DNA from: Vagococcus entomophilus
Lineage (GTDB): Bacteria > Bacillota > Bacilli > Lactobacillales > Vagococcaceae
NCBI RefSeq assembly: GCF_003987595.1
Contig: NZ_NGJZ01000001.1
Span: forward strand, 868,001-932,000
DNA length: 64,000 nucleotides
Direction of reading: 5' to 3'
Shown here: piece after piece, positions 1 through 6,472 of the stretch
Position numbering within the stretch: position 1 is the first letter of the stretch
Layout of the letters: each line of letters starts with the position of its first letter
The notes under the pieces: model-generated
What the model was told of the DNA's origin: nothing
The model's database searches: none
The model's input: only the letters and a program-made list of their open reading frames with translations
Made by a program: the position numbers and the translations under genes

Positions 1-789
1 TTTTGCTTGTACTTTTTTCACCTGAATCAATTCCGTTTCAAGAGACAGAGCTGGTTCAAGCTGATACGGAGAGTCCAACAATGTACCAGAAGGATTTAAC
101 CCATATACTGACACACCAAAGCGGATCATATTGGATTGCCACGCTTCATGCCATAGTGCGGTTGCGGTATTGGCAGTATGAACATATCGGATATCTTGAG
201 GAAGAATAGCTAGCGCCTTTAAGAAACGCTGCTGCTGTTTTAAAAAATAAGCCTCATCCGAACCATCTGCCGTGGCAAAGTGAGTGAACACTCCTTCTAA
301 TTCAAAGACTTTCGATGTGATTACTAAGTCGCGAGCTTGTGTCAATTCCTTTTCTTCTCTAAAGCCAATCCGTCCCATGCCACTGTCAATTTTCAAATGA
401 ACTTTGATTGGCTTTTGACAGTTTTCTTGCTTGTAAATTGTTTCTATTTCCTTCAACCACTCATACGTAGGTGCAGTGACTGAAAGATTGTACTCTGTCA
501 GCAGTCGAACATACGATGGACTTATAGGTTCGAGAATTAAGATGGGGTCCTTAAAACCAGCCTCTCTCAACTCAAGCGCTTCATCTAAGATTGCAACACA
601 AAATCCTGTTGCACCACAGTCTTTCGCTATTTTCGAAACAGTAACAGCCCCATGTCCATAGCCATCGGCTTTAACGACAGCAAATAGTTCTGCTCGACCC
701 TCTAATTGTTTTATTTCCTCCGAAATATTGTGTGCAATTGCTTTTTGATTCACACAAGCAATCGTTGGTCTATGCTTTCCAATTACCAT
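1..789 (-). CDS. alr: Alanine racemase, partial (C-terminus outside window)
   Basis: Pyridoxal-phosphate enzyme interconverting L- and D-alanine for peptidoglycan. The frame is open from an ATG at 789 to the window edge, giving 263 of about 370 residues. The PLP-lysine motif VVKADGYGHG lies near residue 35 and the barrel motifs LKIDSGMGRIGF and FTHFATAD follow. A GGAGG at 798-802, eight bases upstream, fixes the start. It is divergent from the nitroreductase. The frame was translated by hand without finding a break. The catalytic C-terminal tyrosine region lies outside the window. Confidence 0.95.
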   Translation of the reverse strand, partial: MVIGKHRPTIACVNQKAIAHNISEEIKQLEGRAELFAVVKADGYGHGAVTVSKIAKDCGATGFCVAILDEALELREAGFKDPILILEPISPSYVRLLTEYNLSVTAPTYEWLKEIETIYKQENCQKPIKVHLKIDSGMGRIGFREEKELTQARDLVITSKVFELEGVFTHFATADGSDEAYFLKQQQRFLKALAILPQDIRYVHTANTATALWHEAWQSNMIRFGVSVYGLNPSGTLLDSPYQLEPALSLETELIQVKKVQAK

Positions 790-1002
790 GATTGTTGCCT
801 CCATTTCGCCATCATGCGATAATTCTTCATTTAATTGTATACTTTCAGGCTTTTAAAATCCACAAAATTAAAGACTTTTTTCGATTTTTATAACATTTTT
901 TGCATTTTTTACTTTTGTATAGTAAGCATATTCTTTGAAAAAAAGATTTTTTTCTACTATCATTCATTAGAAAAAATTTTTATTTCCTTTAGGAGGAGAC
1001 TT

Positions 1003-1632
1003 ATGTACAAAAAAAATAATTTTGCTGAAATTTTGCATGGTAGAAAATCGATTAGGGCCTATCATCCAGATATTAAAATAACGCGTAGTGAAATGAAGGA
1101 ACTATTGCAAGATGTAACGACTGCACCTTCTTCAATTAATATGCAGCCATGGCGTTTTGTTGTGATAGATACCGAACAAGGAAAAGACACACTGCGTCCG
1201 CTTGTTCACTTCAATCAGAAGCAAAATGATACTTCTGCTGCCATGATTGCAATTTTAGGTGATTTGAATAACTTTGAAAATGCTGAAAAAATTTATTAAA
1301 CAGCCGTCGACAAAGGCTTGATGCCAAAAGAAGTCAAGGAAAAGCAACTCGCAACCTTCGCTCCTTTATACGAAGGGATGTCGCGTGAGAAGATGGAAGA
1401 AACTGTCTTAATCGATGGCGGACTTGCCGCCATGCAATTGATGCTTGTTGCTAGAGCTTATGGATACGACACAAATCCAATTGGCGGATTTGATCGAGAA
1501 CATTTGGTCGAGTCACTCGGTCTGGATCCCAAACGCTATCTACCTGTCATGATCGTCTCAATCGGAAAGGCAGCTGAAAGCGGGTATAAATCTGTTCGCC
1601 TCCCTGTTGAGGAAGTTACTTTTTGGCGATAA
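1003..1632 (+). pseudogene. Nitroreductase-family flavoprotein gene broken by one in-frame stop
   Basis: An AGGAGGAG followed by ATG at 1003 opens a frame starting MYKKNNFAEILHGRKSIR, typical of NfsA/NfsB-like FMN nitroreductases (R-x-SIR-x-Y, then APSSINMQPW). The frame stops at TAA 1297-1299. The same frame then continues without any shift through TAVDKGLMPKEVKEKQ, GGLAAMQLMLVARAYG and the family C-terminus to 1632. The total of about 209 codons matches full-length homologues. One base change (GAA to TAA is simplest) explains it. The downstream half has its own ATG at 1321 but would lack the FMN-binding N-terminus. Confidence 0.9.
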
Positions 1633-1650
1633 CCCTCTCATAATAGAAAA

Positions 1651-1693
1651 AGAGTGTGAAACAAAAGCAACTAGCACTTTTGTTTCACACTCT
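1651..1693. terminator. Strong bidirectional terminator
   Basis: A perfect 17-bp stem (1651-1667 with 1677-1693) closes a 9-base loop. A-rich bases on one side and T-rich bases on the other serve the nitroreductase and the convergent atl gene, whose stop codon overlaps the stem. Confidence 0.9.
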
Positions 1694-2012
1694 AAATTTT
1701 TGAAAAGTTTTTATCATAACCCTTACCATCCCAAGAGGATACTTTCATATCAATCTTTTCATTTGCTTTAAAAATAACTTCTTCAGCCAATAATGTCTGC
1801 TTCCGTTCCTTTGCGCATTCTCCTACAATTTGACCATCCGCCCGCACAACTCGGTGCGCTGGAAGCCTATCTGGACAATGACGCATGGCACGACCAACCC
1901 TGCGGGCAGCATTTAACTGTCCTAATAACCAAGAAATCTGACTGTATGAGACTACTTTTCCATATGGGACTTGGCTTACTACACTGTATACTAATTCATC
2001 AAAATACTCCAT
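1692..2012 (-). CDS. atl: Alkyltransferase-like (ATL) DNA-damage recognition protein
   Basis: Small protein of the MGMT C-terminal fold. It has the HTH region YGKVVSYSQISWLLG and the arginine-finger region ARRVGRAMR, but the acceptor motif PCHRV reads PAHRV, so the reactive cysteine is an alanine. ATL proteins of this type bind O6-alkylguanine without repairing it and hand the lesion to nucleotide excision repair (family knowledge). The ATG at 2012, nine bases after a GGGGG, is preferred over the GTG at 2018. The C-terminal tail is about 20 residues longer than the core. It is monocistronic, converging on the nitroreductase. Confidence 0.85.
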   Translation of the reverse strand: MEYFDELVYSVVSQVPYGKVVSYSQISWLLGQLNAARRVGRAMRHCPDRLPAHRVVRADGQIVGECAKERKQTLLAEEVIFKANEKIDMKVSSWDGKGYDKNFSKI

Positions 2013-2137
2013 CCGCACTTTCCCCCAAAATATTCACCGAAATAATACTTTTTTAATTTTTGTCCAAAATAATTCTCTTTGACATTATATCATAAAAGCT
2101 GGCTTTTCGATGACTGGTCTAGGGTCAGTAATTCTGC

Positions 2138-2899
2138 TTAATAAGCTGTTTGTCCACCGTCCGCAACAAGTACTTCGCCATTAATAAAACTAGAATCCTC
2201 ACTAGCTAAGAATAACACTGCAGAAGCAATTTCCTCTGATTCCCCCAGCCTTGGCAGTAAGCTCATGCCACTGCGACAGATTGCAGAACCATAAGGATCA
2301 AGATTTTGCATTGATTCACCAATATTTGTTTTAGTGGCCCCTGGTGCAATGGCATTGCATCTAATCCCTTCTTTTGCATAAAGATAGCCAGTGTTTTTTG
2401 TCAAACCAATCACTGCATGCTTGGACGCTGTATAGGCTGCTCCTGCATTTCCCCCTCTAAACCCACCTACAGAAGCAATATTTACTATCACTCCTTTCTT
2501 CTTGTTTAAAAAAATGGGCAGTGCTTTTCTAGTCATGCGCATAACGGAACTGGTGTTGACCTCTAGAACTTTGTACCACATCTCATCACTTACCTGTCCA
2601 ACTGCAGCCATATTATCCATTATTCCTGCATTGTTAACTAAAATATCAAGTGTTCCGTACTGTGTGACAGTTTCATCGAACAATGCTCGAATTTCTTCTT
2701 CTTTGGTTACATCTGTTTGAACAAATATCGCCTCACCACCATTTTGCTTAATCGTTTGCACTGTTTGTTCTCCTGCTTCTTTGTTCCTATCTGACACCAC
2801 AACTTTTGCTCCTTCATGTGCAAATAAATGCGCAGTTGCTTGTCCCATTCCACTTGCTGCACCTGTAACAATCGCAACTTTGTTTAGTAATTTCTTCAT
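2138..2899 (-). CDS. Short-chain dehydrogenase/reductase (SDR)
   Basis: Classical 253-residue SDR: cofactor motif TGAASGMGQ near residue 13, NNAGIMDN near 90, catalytic Ser in NIASVGG, and YTASK (Tyr/Lys) near 155-159. The C-terminal block ASEDSSFINGEVLVADGG is also family-typical. It is likely an NAD(P)H oxidoreductase of unknown substrate, of the glucose-1-dehydrogenase / 3-oxoacyl-ACP reductase-like group. The start has GAGGAG eight bases upstream. It is monocistronic, with a 21-bp palindrome just upstream that is probably its operator. Confidence 0.9.
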   Translation of the reverse strand: MKKLLNKVAIVTGAASGMGQATAHLFAHEGAKVVVSDRNKEAGEQTVQTIKQNGGEAIFVQTDVTKEEEIRALFDETVTQYGTLDILVNNAGIMDNMAAVGQVSDEMWYKVLEVNTSSVMRMTRKALPIFLNKKKGVIVNIASVGGFRGGNAGAAYTASKHAVIGLTKNTGYLYAKEGIRCNAIAPGATKTNIGESMQNLDPYGSAICRSGMSLLPRLGESEEIASAVLFLASEDSSFINGEVLVADGGQTAY

Positions 2900-2938
2900 A
2901 AGACTAACTCCTCTATATTCATTTTAATTTAAAAAATA

Positions 2939-2959
2939 AGCATTGAATGATTCAATGCT
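2939..2959. promoter_or_regulatory. Perfect palindrome upstream of the SDR gene, probable operator
   Basis: AGCATTGAAT-G-ATTCAATGCT is an uninterrupted 10-bp inverted repeat 40 bp upstream of the SDR start, in its probable promoter region. No regulator gene adjoins it, so the binding protein is unknown. Confidence 0.6.
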
Positions 2960-3109
2960 GTGCCACTATCCTAGTAAAAATAGTTTGATAAAACATTGCA
3001 AAGTTCTTGCTAAAATGTTAATCCATTGAATCGGAATTTACACTGTATCAAGAAGCACTTGATTTATCTGCTACATTCCTTTATAATCAAACGAAATATG
3101 GAGGTATTT

Positions 3110-3294
3110 ATGAATAAAATAATTGCAAATGGTGTATTTACGCCTATAAAGATAAGTAGTTTGGTTTTAATATTATCCTTCCTGTATTTGTCTGATTCTT
3201 TCTAGTTGCTTTTATATCAGCATTCATATTACTTTTGGCTTTTCTTTATAATTTAATTTCATCTGTAAAGGATAGTCAAAGGATAGTCATTTAA
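3110..3294 (+). pseudogene. Small membrane-protein gene that hosts the prophage attachment site (left part)
   Basis: A GGAGG-led ATG at 3110 starts MNKIIANGVFTPIKISS. The frame stops near residue 31, but a one-base shift continues as FLVAFISAFILLLAFLYNLI, a membrane helix, then SSVKDSQ and ends at 3294 inside the phage arm. The KDSQ codons are the attachment core. At the other prophage end the same codons continue as YEKRQF and stop at 44754-44756, which is probably the original host C-terminus. So the gene was about 60 codons, was disrupted at its 3' end by integration, and carries a separate one-base deletion. Confidence 0.6.
3267..3289. other. attL: attL of the prophage
   Basis: Tandem AAAGGATAGTC AAAGGATAGTC, repeated with one extra A at 44710-44734. 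The shared core AAAGGATAGTCA falls in the 3' codons of the small host gene. The exact crossover base cannot be set from one sequence because the core itself is duplicated at both ends. Confidence 0.8.
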
Positions 3295-3302
3295 TTTTAG
3301 TG

Positions 3303-3340
3303 AAACACACCTCATTCACGTTAATAAAGGTGTGTTTTTT
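3303..3340 (+). terminator. Terminator just inside the left prophage end
   Basis: AAACACACCT (3303-3312) pairs with AGGTGTGTTT (3328-3337) and is followed by T's. It insulates the disrupted host gene from the phage cargo operon. Confidence 0.8.
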
Positions 3341-3362
3341 ATTATTTTTATCAATAAAACTA

Positions 3363-3391
3363 TTGACATACTTCAAGTCTTGAAGTATAAT
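3363..3391 (+). promoter_or_regulatory. Consensus sigma-A promoter with embedded inverted repeat
   Basis: TTGACA (3363-3368), exactly 17 bases, then TATAAT (3386-3391). The spacer holds CTTCAAG-T-CTTGAAG (3371-3385), a perfect 7-bp inverted repeat placed where a repressor would block polymerase. It drives the small peptide at 3418 and probably the HTH gene at 3700, which may be its repressor. Confidence 0.85.
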
Positions 3392-3417
3392 TATATATGT
3401 AGAAAGGAGTTGAAAAA

Positions 3418-3546
3418 GTGAGTAAGAGAAAAAAGAAAAAAAGTTCTTCTAATAAAAAGAAAGAGCTACTAGTAATCTTAAGTTTAGTACTCTCAATACT
3501 AAACATACTAGATAAGCTACTTTCTATAATAGAAAAACTTTTGTGA
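3418..3546 (+). CDS. Small cationic amphipathic peptide (42 aa), unknown
   Basis: GTG start eight bases after AGGAG. The product has a lysine/serine-rich head (MSKRKKKKSSSNKKKE) followed by a leucine/isoleucine-rich helix ending KLLSIIEKLL. It sits alone behind a perfect promoter and in front of a GC-rich hairpin. The make-up (short, basic, one hydrophobic helix) resembles membrane-active type I toxins or lysogeny peptides, but no family is recognised. It lies in the position where prophages carry genes expressed in the lysogen. Confidence 0.6.
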   Translation: MSKRKKKKSSSNKKKELLVILSLVLSILNILDKLLSIIEKLL

Positions 3547-3553
3547 TTGAGTT

Positions 3554-3573
3554 GAGGGGTTCGCCCCTCTTCT
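3554..3573 (+). terminator. Hairpin after the 42-aa peptide
   Basis: GAGGGG-TTCG-CCCCTC with a stable tetraloop followed by TTCTT. It probably attenuates transcription between the peptide and the HTH gene. Confidence 0.65.
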
Positions 3574-3605
3574 TAAATTATACAATTGCTTACTCATTAT
3601 AGCAA

Positions 3606-3689
3606 ATGAAAAAAGAAAAACTTGTAACTGTAACTATTATATTATTAATTATTGCGATTGCTTTAACCTTGATTAATTTCTTTTTGTAG
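3606..3689 (+). CDS. Tiny membrane peptide (27 aa), possible leader
   Basis: ATG-led frame MKKEKLVTVTIILLIIAIAL then TLINFFL. It is a single hydrophobic segment with a basic N-terminus. No good ribosome site precedes it. Its stop codon TAG is part of the Shine-Dalgarno TAGGAGGG of the next gene, so it may act by translational coupling. Coding status is uncertain. Confidence 0.35.
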   Translation: MKKEKLVTVTIILLIIAIALTLINFFL

Positions 3690-3699
3690 GAGGGATAAA

Positions 3700-3933
3700 A
3701 TGTATTGGCTCGATAAATTTAAAGAAGACTACAATTTTAAAAGTAACTACGTGCTGTCTAAAAAGTCTGGGGTATATGAATCAACAATCAGCATGATGAT
3801 AAAAAAGCAAACAAAGTGTGAAAATCTTAAATTTCATACTGCTTTAAAATTCGCTAAAGCTGCGAGTATACCAGTAGATGAATTAGAAAAGTATTTTGAT
3901 TCTGAAAAAAATACGCTTGAAAAGGAAGAATAA
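3700..3933 (+). CDS. Phage helix-turn-helix protein (77 aa)
   Basis: AGGAGGG stands seven bases before the ATG. The segment NYVLSKKSGVYESTISMMIK followed by LKFAKAASIPVDELEKYF has the pattern of an XRE-type HTH with conserved L/S/T spacing, and the tail is acidic. It is the last gene of the short rightward cargo operon whose promoter contains a perfect inverted repeat, so autoregulation is a reasonable inference. It converges on the Panacea operon. Confidence 0.7.
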   Translation: MYWLDKFKEDYNFKSNYVLSKKSGVYESTISMMIKKQTKCENLKFHTALKFAKAASIPVDELEKYFDSEKNTLEKEE

Positions 3934-3988
3934 ATTTCTTTCTTTTTTATTTTAAAAAACTTCAAACCAATTTAGAGCAAATAAAAAA

Positions 3989-4021
3989 CCCCCCTGGCAC
4001 CTAATTAGTGTCGGGGGATTT
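3989..4021. terminator. Bidirectional hairpin between convergent cargo operons
   Basis: CCCCC..GGCAC / GTGTC..GGGGG stem flanked by A's and T's. It overlaps the stop codon of the putative toxin gene on the minus strand. Confidence 0.7.
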
Positions 4022-4681
4022 TGCTAGCCATTTAAATGACTCTTTTTTTACATATTTTGAAAAACATACATCGTTATTTTTTTGATTATTATAATTTTCT
4101 TCCATAACTCGTTCGCTTGGTTTTCCAAGGTTACCGCTCGGTATAAACAAATGATAAAAATCAATAAAAATCAATGAAATTATCGTTTTATTTTTTTCTT
4201 TAGTATAAAGACTTATAAGTCTTACCTTGCCCTTTTGATGTTCTGTGCTTACTGTGCTTTTTCGTATTCTTCCTTCAAAGAGAGCATCAACCAAATCTTC
4301 ATCATATTCTCTAATTATTTCCTTTATTCTTTCTTTATATTTTCCTGATACTTGTACAGCAGGTAAATCGTGTCTATCCCAATTTTCACAAAGAAATTTT
4401 TCATTTTCCGTAATTAAATTAATAGCTTCTCTTAAGTCTGGAGTAATCATATAGTTTTCCGGTAAGAAATTAGTGAATTTTAAATGATTCATTTTTTTTG
4501 ACCTAAAAACTTCATTCTTATAAAGCTGACATTCTTTATCTGAACCTTTTGTTTTTAAAACAATGCTTTGTTTTTCGTTATCTTTAGAAACACCTAATAA
4601 TTTCTCGTTTTTATTTGAAGCATCGAAAGAACTTGATTTGTTCTTGCTAAGTAGAATGTTTTCTATATCTTGCTTTGACAT
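4001..4681 (-). CDS. Putative toxin partnered with the Panacea antitoxin (226 aa)
   Basis: Starts three bases after the antitoxin stop, so the two genes form one operon with the antitoxin first. The N-terminal 60 residues are polar and low-complexity. A compact C-terminal domain (about 75-190) holds VSGKYKERIKEIIREYDED and KGKVRLISLYTKEKNKTIIS followed by LIFIDFYHLFIPS, alternating strands of an alpha/beta toxin-like fold. I do not recognise the family. Panacea antitoxins neutralise many unrelated toxins (PanT), and this gene is in the partner position. Function is inferred from context only. Confidence 0.55.
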   Translation of the reverse strand: MSKQDIENILLSKNKSSSFDASNKNEKLLGVSKDNEKQSIVLKTKGSDKECQLYKNEVFRSKKMNHLKFTNFLPENYMITPDLREAINLITENEKFLCENWDRHDLPAVQVSGKYKERIKEIIREYDEDLVDALFEGRIRKSTVSTEHQKGKVRLISLYTKEKNKTIISLIFIDFYHLFIPSGNLGKPSERVMEENYNNQKNNDVCFSKYVKKESFKWLAKSPDTN

Positions 4682-4684
4682 TAG

Positions 4685-5215
4685 CTAAATTGCACTCGCT
4701 GCATTTAGTTTTTCATAATATTCATTAATTAGCGTTTCAGAATCTATAGTTGGACTAGCATATTTGTGTTCTCTATCAAATTTAGTTTTCCATGCTTTGT
4801 CTTCATGCGTTCTATCTACTAAATCAAACTCTGTCATTTTGTTTAAAGTTCCTACTAAATCATCAATAAACCCCATGATTTCTCTCATTTCGTCGTCTTG
4901 ATACTTATCTGTATTGTCTTCTAAATTATCATATTTTCCATTCTTGTTGTCCGTATATACCTTTCGTATAACCGGACCGTATTCCCAAGCTTCGAATTCT
5001 TCTGCAAAAAGTTTTTTTGGGTAATTAGTAGACATCTCAGATATTCTACCGTTCTCTGTGTTTTGTTCTTCACATATTTTTCCATAAGTTGCTCCATAAA
5101 AAGCATACAAGAAATATAAAGTCTTTTGCAATCGTAAAGGACTTGTAGTTCTCATAACGTTTTTCAAGTGTGCGATTAGATCTTCGATTTTCTCAAAGAC
5201 TACTTTCTTTTCCAT
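4685..5215 (-). CDS. Panacea-domain (DUF4065, SocA-like) antitoxin
   Basis: 176 residues with the Panacea hallmarks in order: LRLQKTLYFLYAFYGATYG near 27-45, FAEEFEAWEYGPVIRKVY near 70-87, and the C-terminal LVDRTHEDKAWK. These match the family pattern L-QKLLYF ... F-AW-YGPV ... L--TH---W. Panacea proteins are promiscuous antitoxins common in prophages. GAGGG precedes the ATG. It is first gene of a two-gene operon, divergent from the LexA-controlled pair at 5560. The 48-bp repeat array lies upstream. Confidence 0.85.
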   Translation of the reverse strand: MEKKVVFEKIEDLIAHLKNVMRTTSPLRLQKTLYFLYAFYGATYGKICEEQNTENGRISEMSTNYPKKLFAEEFEAWEYGPVIRKVYTDNKNGKYDNLEDNTDKYQDDEMREIMGFIDDLVGTLNKMTEFDLVDRTHEDKAWKTKFDREHKYASPTIDSETLINEYYEKLNAASAI

Positions 5216-5309
5216 AAAGAGCTCCCTCCTTTATATGTCTGAAGTATCCTTATAGTTACACAATATCACAACTAAATGAATATTCATAGATGCAAGCTTA
5301 AAAAAGTTC

Positions 5310-5431
5310 AGCTTATTTATTAGCTAATTTTTTTCTAATAGAAACTCAAAAAAGTCATCTTATTTATTTAGCTGATTTATTTTCTAATAGAAACACGAAA
5401 AATATTAGCTTATTTATTCGCTAATTCATTT
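5310..5431. repeat. Two and a half AT-rich direct repeats of about 48 bp
   Basis: Units start at 5310, 5357 and 5406. The shared core is (A/C)GCTTATTTATTAGCTAATT, followed in the first two by TTTTCTAATAGAAAC. They lie between the Panacea operon and the LexA-controlled operon. Spacings of 47 and 49 bp suit a repeated protein site or a bendable UP-like region. Confidence 0.7.
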
Positions 5432-5509
5432 ATGTTAAATTATTTTTTTGTATAAAAATATTCGATGCTATTTCGTTTTTAAATTTACGAATTAATTCTT
5501 AGTTCCCTC

Positions 5510-5538
5510 TTTACAAAAAGAACGCACGTTCGTATAAT
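5510..5538 (+). promoter_or_regulatory. Promoter with LexA (SOS) box in the spacer
   Basis: TTTACA (5510-5515), 17 bases, TATAAT (5533-5538). Between them AGAACGCACGTTCG (5519-5532) fits the Gram-positive LexA/DinR consensus CGAACNNNNGTTCG in 13 of 14 positions. Repression by host LexA and induction on DNA damage is the expected behaviour. Confidence 0.85.
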
Positions 5539-5559
5539 ATCTTTAAAGGAAGTGATCGT

Positions 5560-5853
5560 GTGAAAAGTAAAAGTGTAGATATCGCATTTCATTGTGCTGA
5601 AACAGAAGCTTTTGAGAAACACTATTATGAACTAGTTTCATTCCCTATTCCTTTATTATTTCATCAAGAGTCTATTGTAAAGACAATGCAGAACACACAG
5701 AAAGATTATTTCATTGTTCCTCGAAAGTATTCAGTGACAGGAAAAGATTTGATATTTCATTTCAGAAAAGAGATACAAGACGATTGTACACTTTACTACT
5801 ACCGAGGTGTTTCGTCTAATAAAAAAATTATAAGAAAATTCAAGGAGAGTTGA
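5560..5853 (+). CDS. SOS-controlled prophage protein (97 aa), unknown
   Basis: GTG start nine bases after AAAGGA, 22 bases beyond the -10 box of the LexA-regulated promoter. The soluble sequence includes HYYELVSFPIPLLFHQESIV and FHFRKEIQDDCTLYYYRG. No family is recognised. It overlaps no other gene and its stop lies in the ribosome site of the next gene, so the two are coupled. Location between endolysin and attL marks it as lysogen cargo. Confidence 0.75.
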   Translation: MKSKSVDIAFHCAETEAFEKHYYELVSFPIPLLFHQESIVKTMQNTQKDYFIVPRKYSVTGKDLIFHFRKEIQDDCTLYYYRGVSSNKKIIRKFKES

Positions 5854-5855
5854 TT

Positions 5856-6122
5856 ATGAAGAATTTGTCATGCGTAGGTATTGTAGATAAAATTAGATTG
5901 ATTCATAGTTTCCCAAATTCACTTGTGAGATTTACGCTGCACACTAAAGATGATGATTACAATTGTTTCATCAGTGGTGACAAAGCTCATAAACTTCTCT
6001 TTCTTGATAACAACAAATTTGAGATTGCAGCTTTTGGACATTTGAACGATAAAGGTAATTATATAGTAGAAAAATACATGATTCGCAATCATAATGAGTT
6101 TACGCTAAAGTTTGCAGTATAA
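5856..6122 (+). CDS. SOS-controlled prophage protein (89 aa), unknown
   Basis: ATG at 5856, seven bases after AAGGAGAG; the TTG at 5850 is a poorer start. The product MKNLSCVGIVDKIRL..FPNSLVRFTLHTKDDDYNCF..KFEIAAFGHLNDKGNYIVEKYMI is rich in predicted beta strands and has an OB-fold-like alternation, as in small phage nucleic-acid-binding proteins. This is only a resemblance. It is the second gene of the LexA-controlled operon. Confidence 0.75.
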   Translation: MKNLSCVGIVDKIRLIHSFPNSLVRFTLHTKDDDYNCFISGDKAHKLLFLDNNKFEIAAFGHLNDKGNYIVEKYMIRNHNEFTLKFAV

Positions 6123-6130
6123 AAAAAGAA

Positions 6131-6157
6131 CCCCCACTGACTACGAACAGTGAGGGA
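6131..6157 (+). terminator. Hairpin after the SOS pair
   Basis: CCCCCACTG (6131-6139) pairs with CAGTGAGGG (6149-6157) with one mismatch, preceded by seven A's but not followed by a long T run. It is a member of the A-tract plus C-rich hairpin family found after other lysogeny genes of this prophage. Confidence 0.55.
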
Positions 6158-6430
6158 ACACCATGCTTTAAAGGCTAAGCTTATTAAGACTTTAAAGCTC
6201 AACATCCTATTAAAAAATAGGAGAAAGAATATTATATATAGGTTTCAGCTATATATAAATGGTAACATGCCCTCGTTATTCTTGCAAGAGTACCAAAAAT
6301 ATTTATCTGGAATTTCTAGTACAACTTTTAAAGAATACGATTTTTTTAATTTTCATAACAAAATTAATTTTTAAAAAAGAAAAAAACTCATTTTTTTACT
6401 TTTATATTTTATTTTTTTATTTAAAACAAA
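6158..6430. other. Gene-poor stretch with small inverted repeats
   Basis: No convincing gene; a 74-codon frame starting at a GTG inside the preceding hairpin has no ribosome site. Two inverted repeats stand out: CCTATT-AAAA-AATAGG (6206-6221) and the perfect TTATATATAG-N7-CTATATATAA (6232-6258). Confidence 0.5.
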
Positions 6431-6470
6431 AAAAAGCCCCTACATCCTTAATTGGATTGCAGGGCTTTTT
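6431..6470. terminator. Terminator of the lysis module
   Basis: AAAAGCCC..ACATCC-TTAATT-GGATTGC..GGGCTTTTTT hairpin with A's on the left and T's on the right, abutting the endolysin stop codon at 6473. Confidence 0.85.
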
Positions 6471-6472
6471 TA

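Noticed and set aside
5560..6122. SOS pair as an ImmA/ImmR-type or DinI system
   Set aside because: No HExxH metalloprotease motif, no HTH, and no resemblance to DinI; left as unknown.
6150..6374. 74-codon frame after the SOS gene pair
   Set aside because: Starts with GTG inside a hairpin, has no ribosome site, and the composition is that of AT-rich non-coding DNA with inverted repeats.
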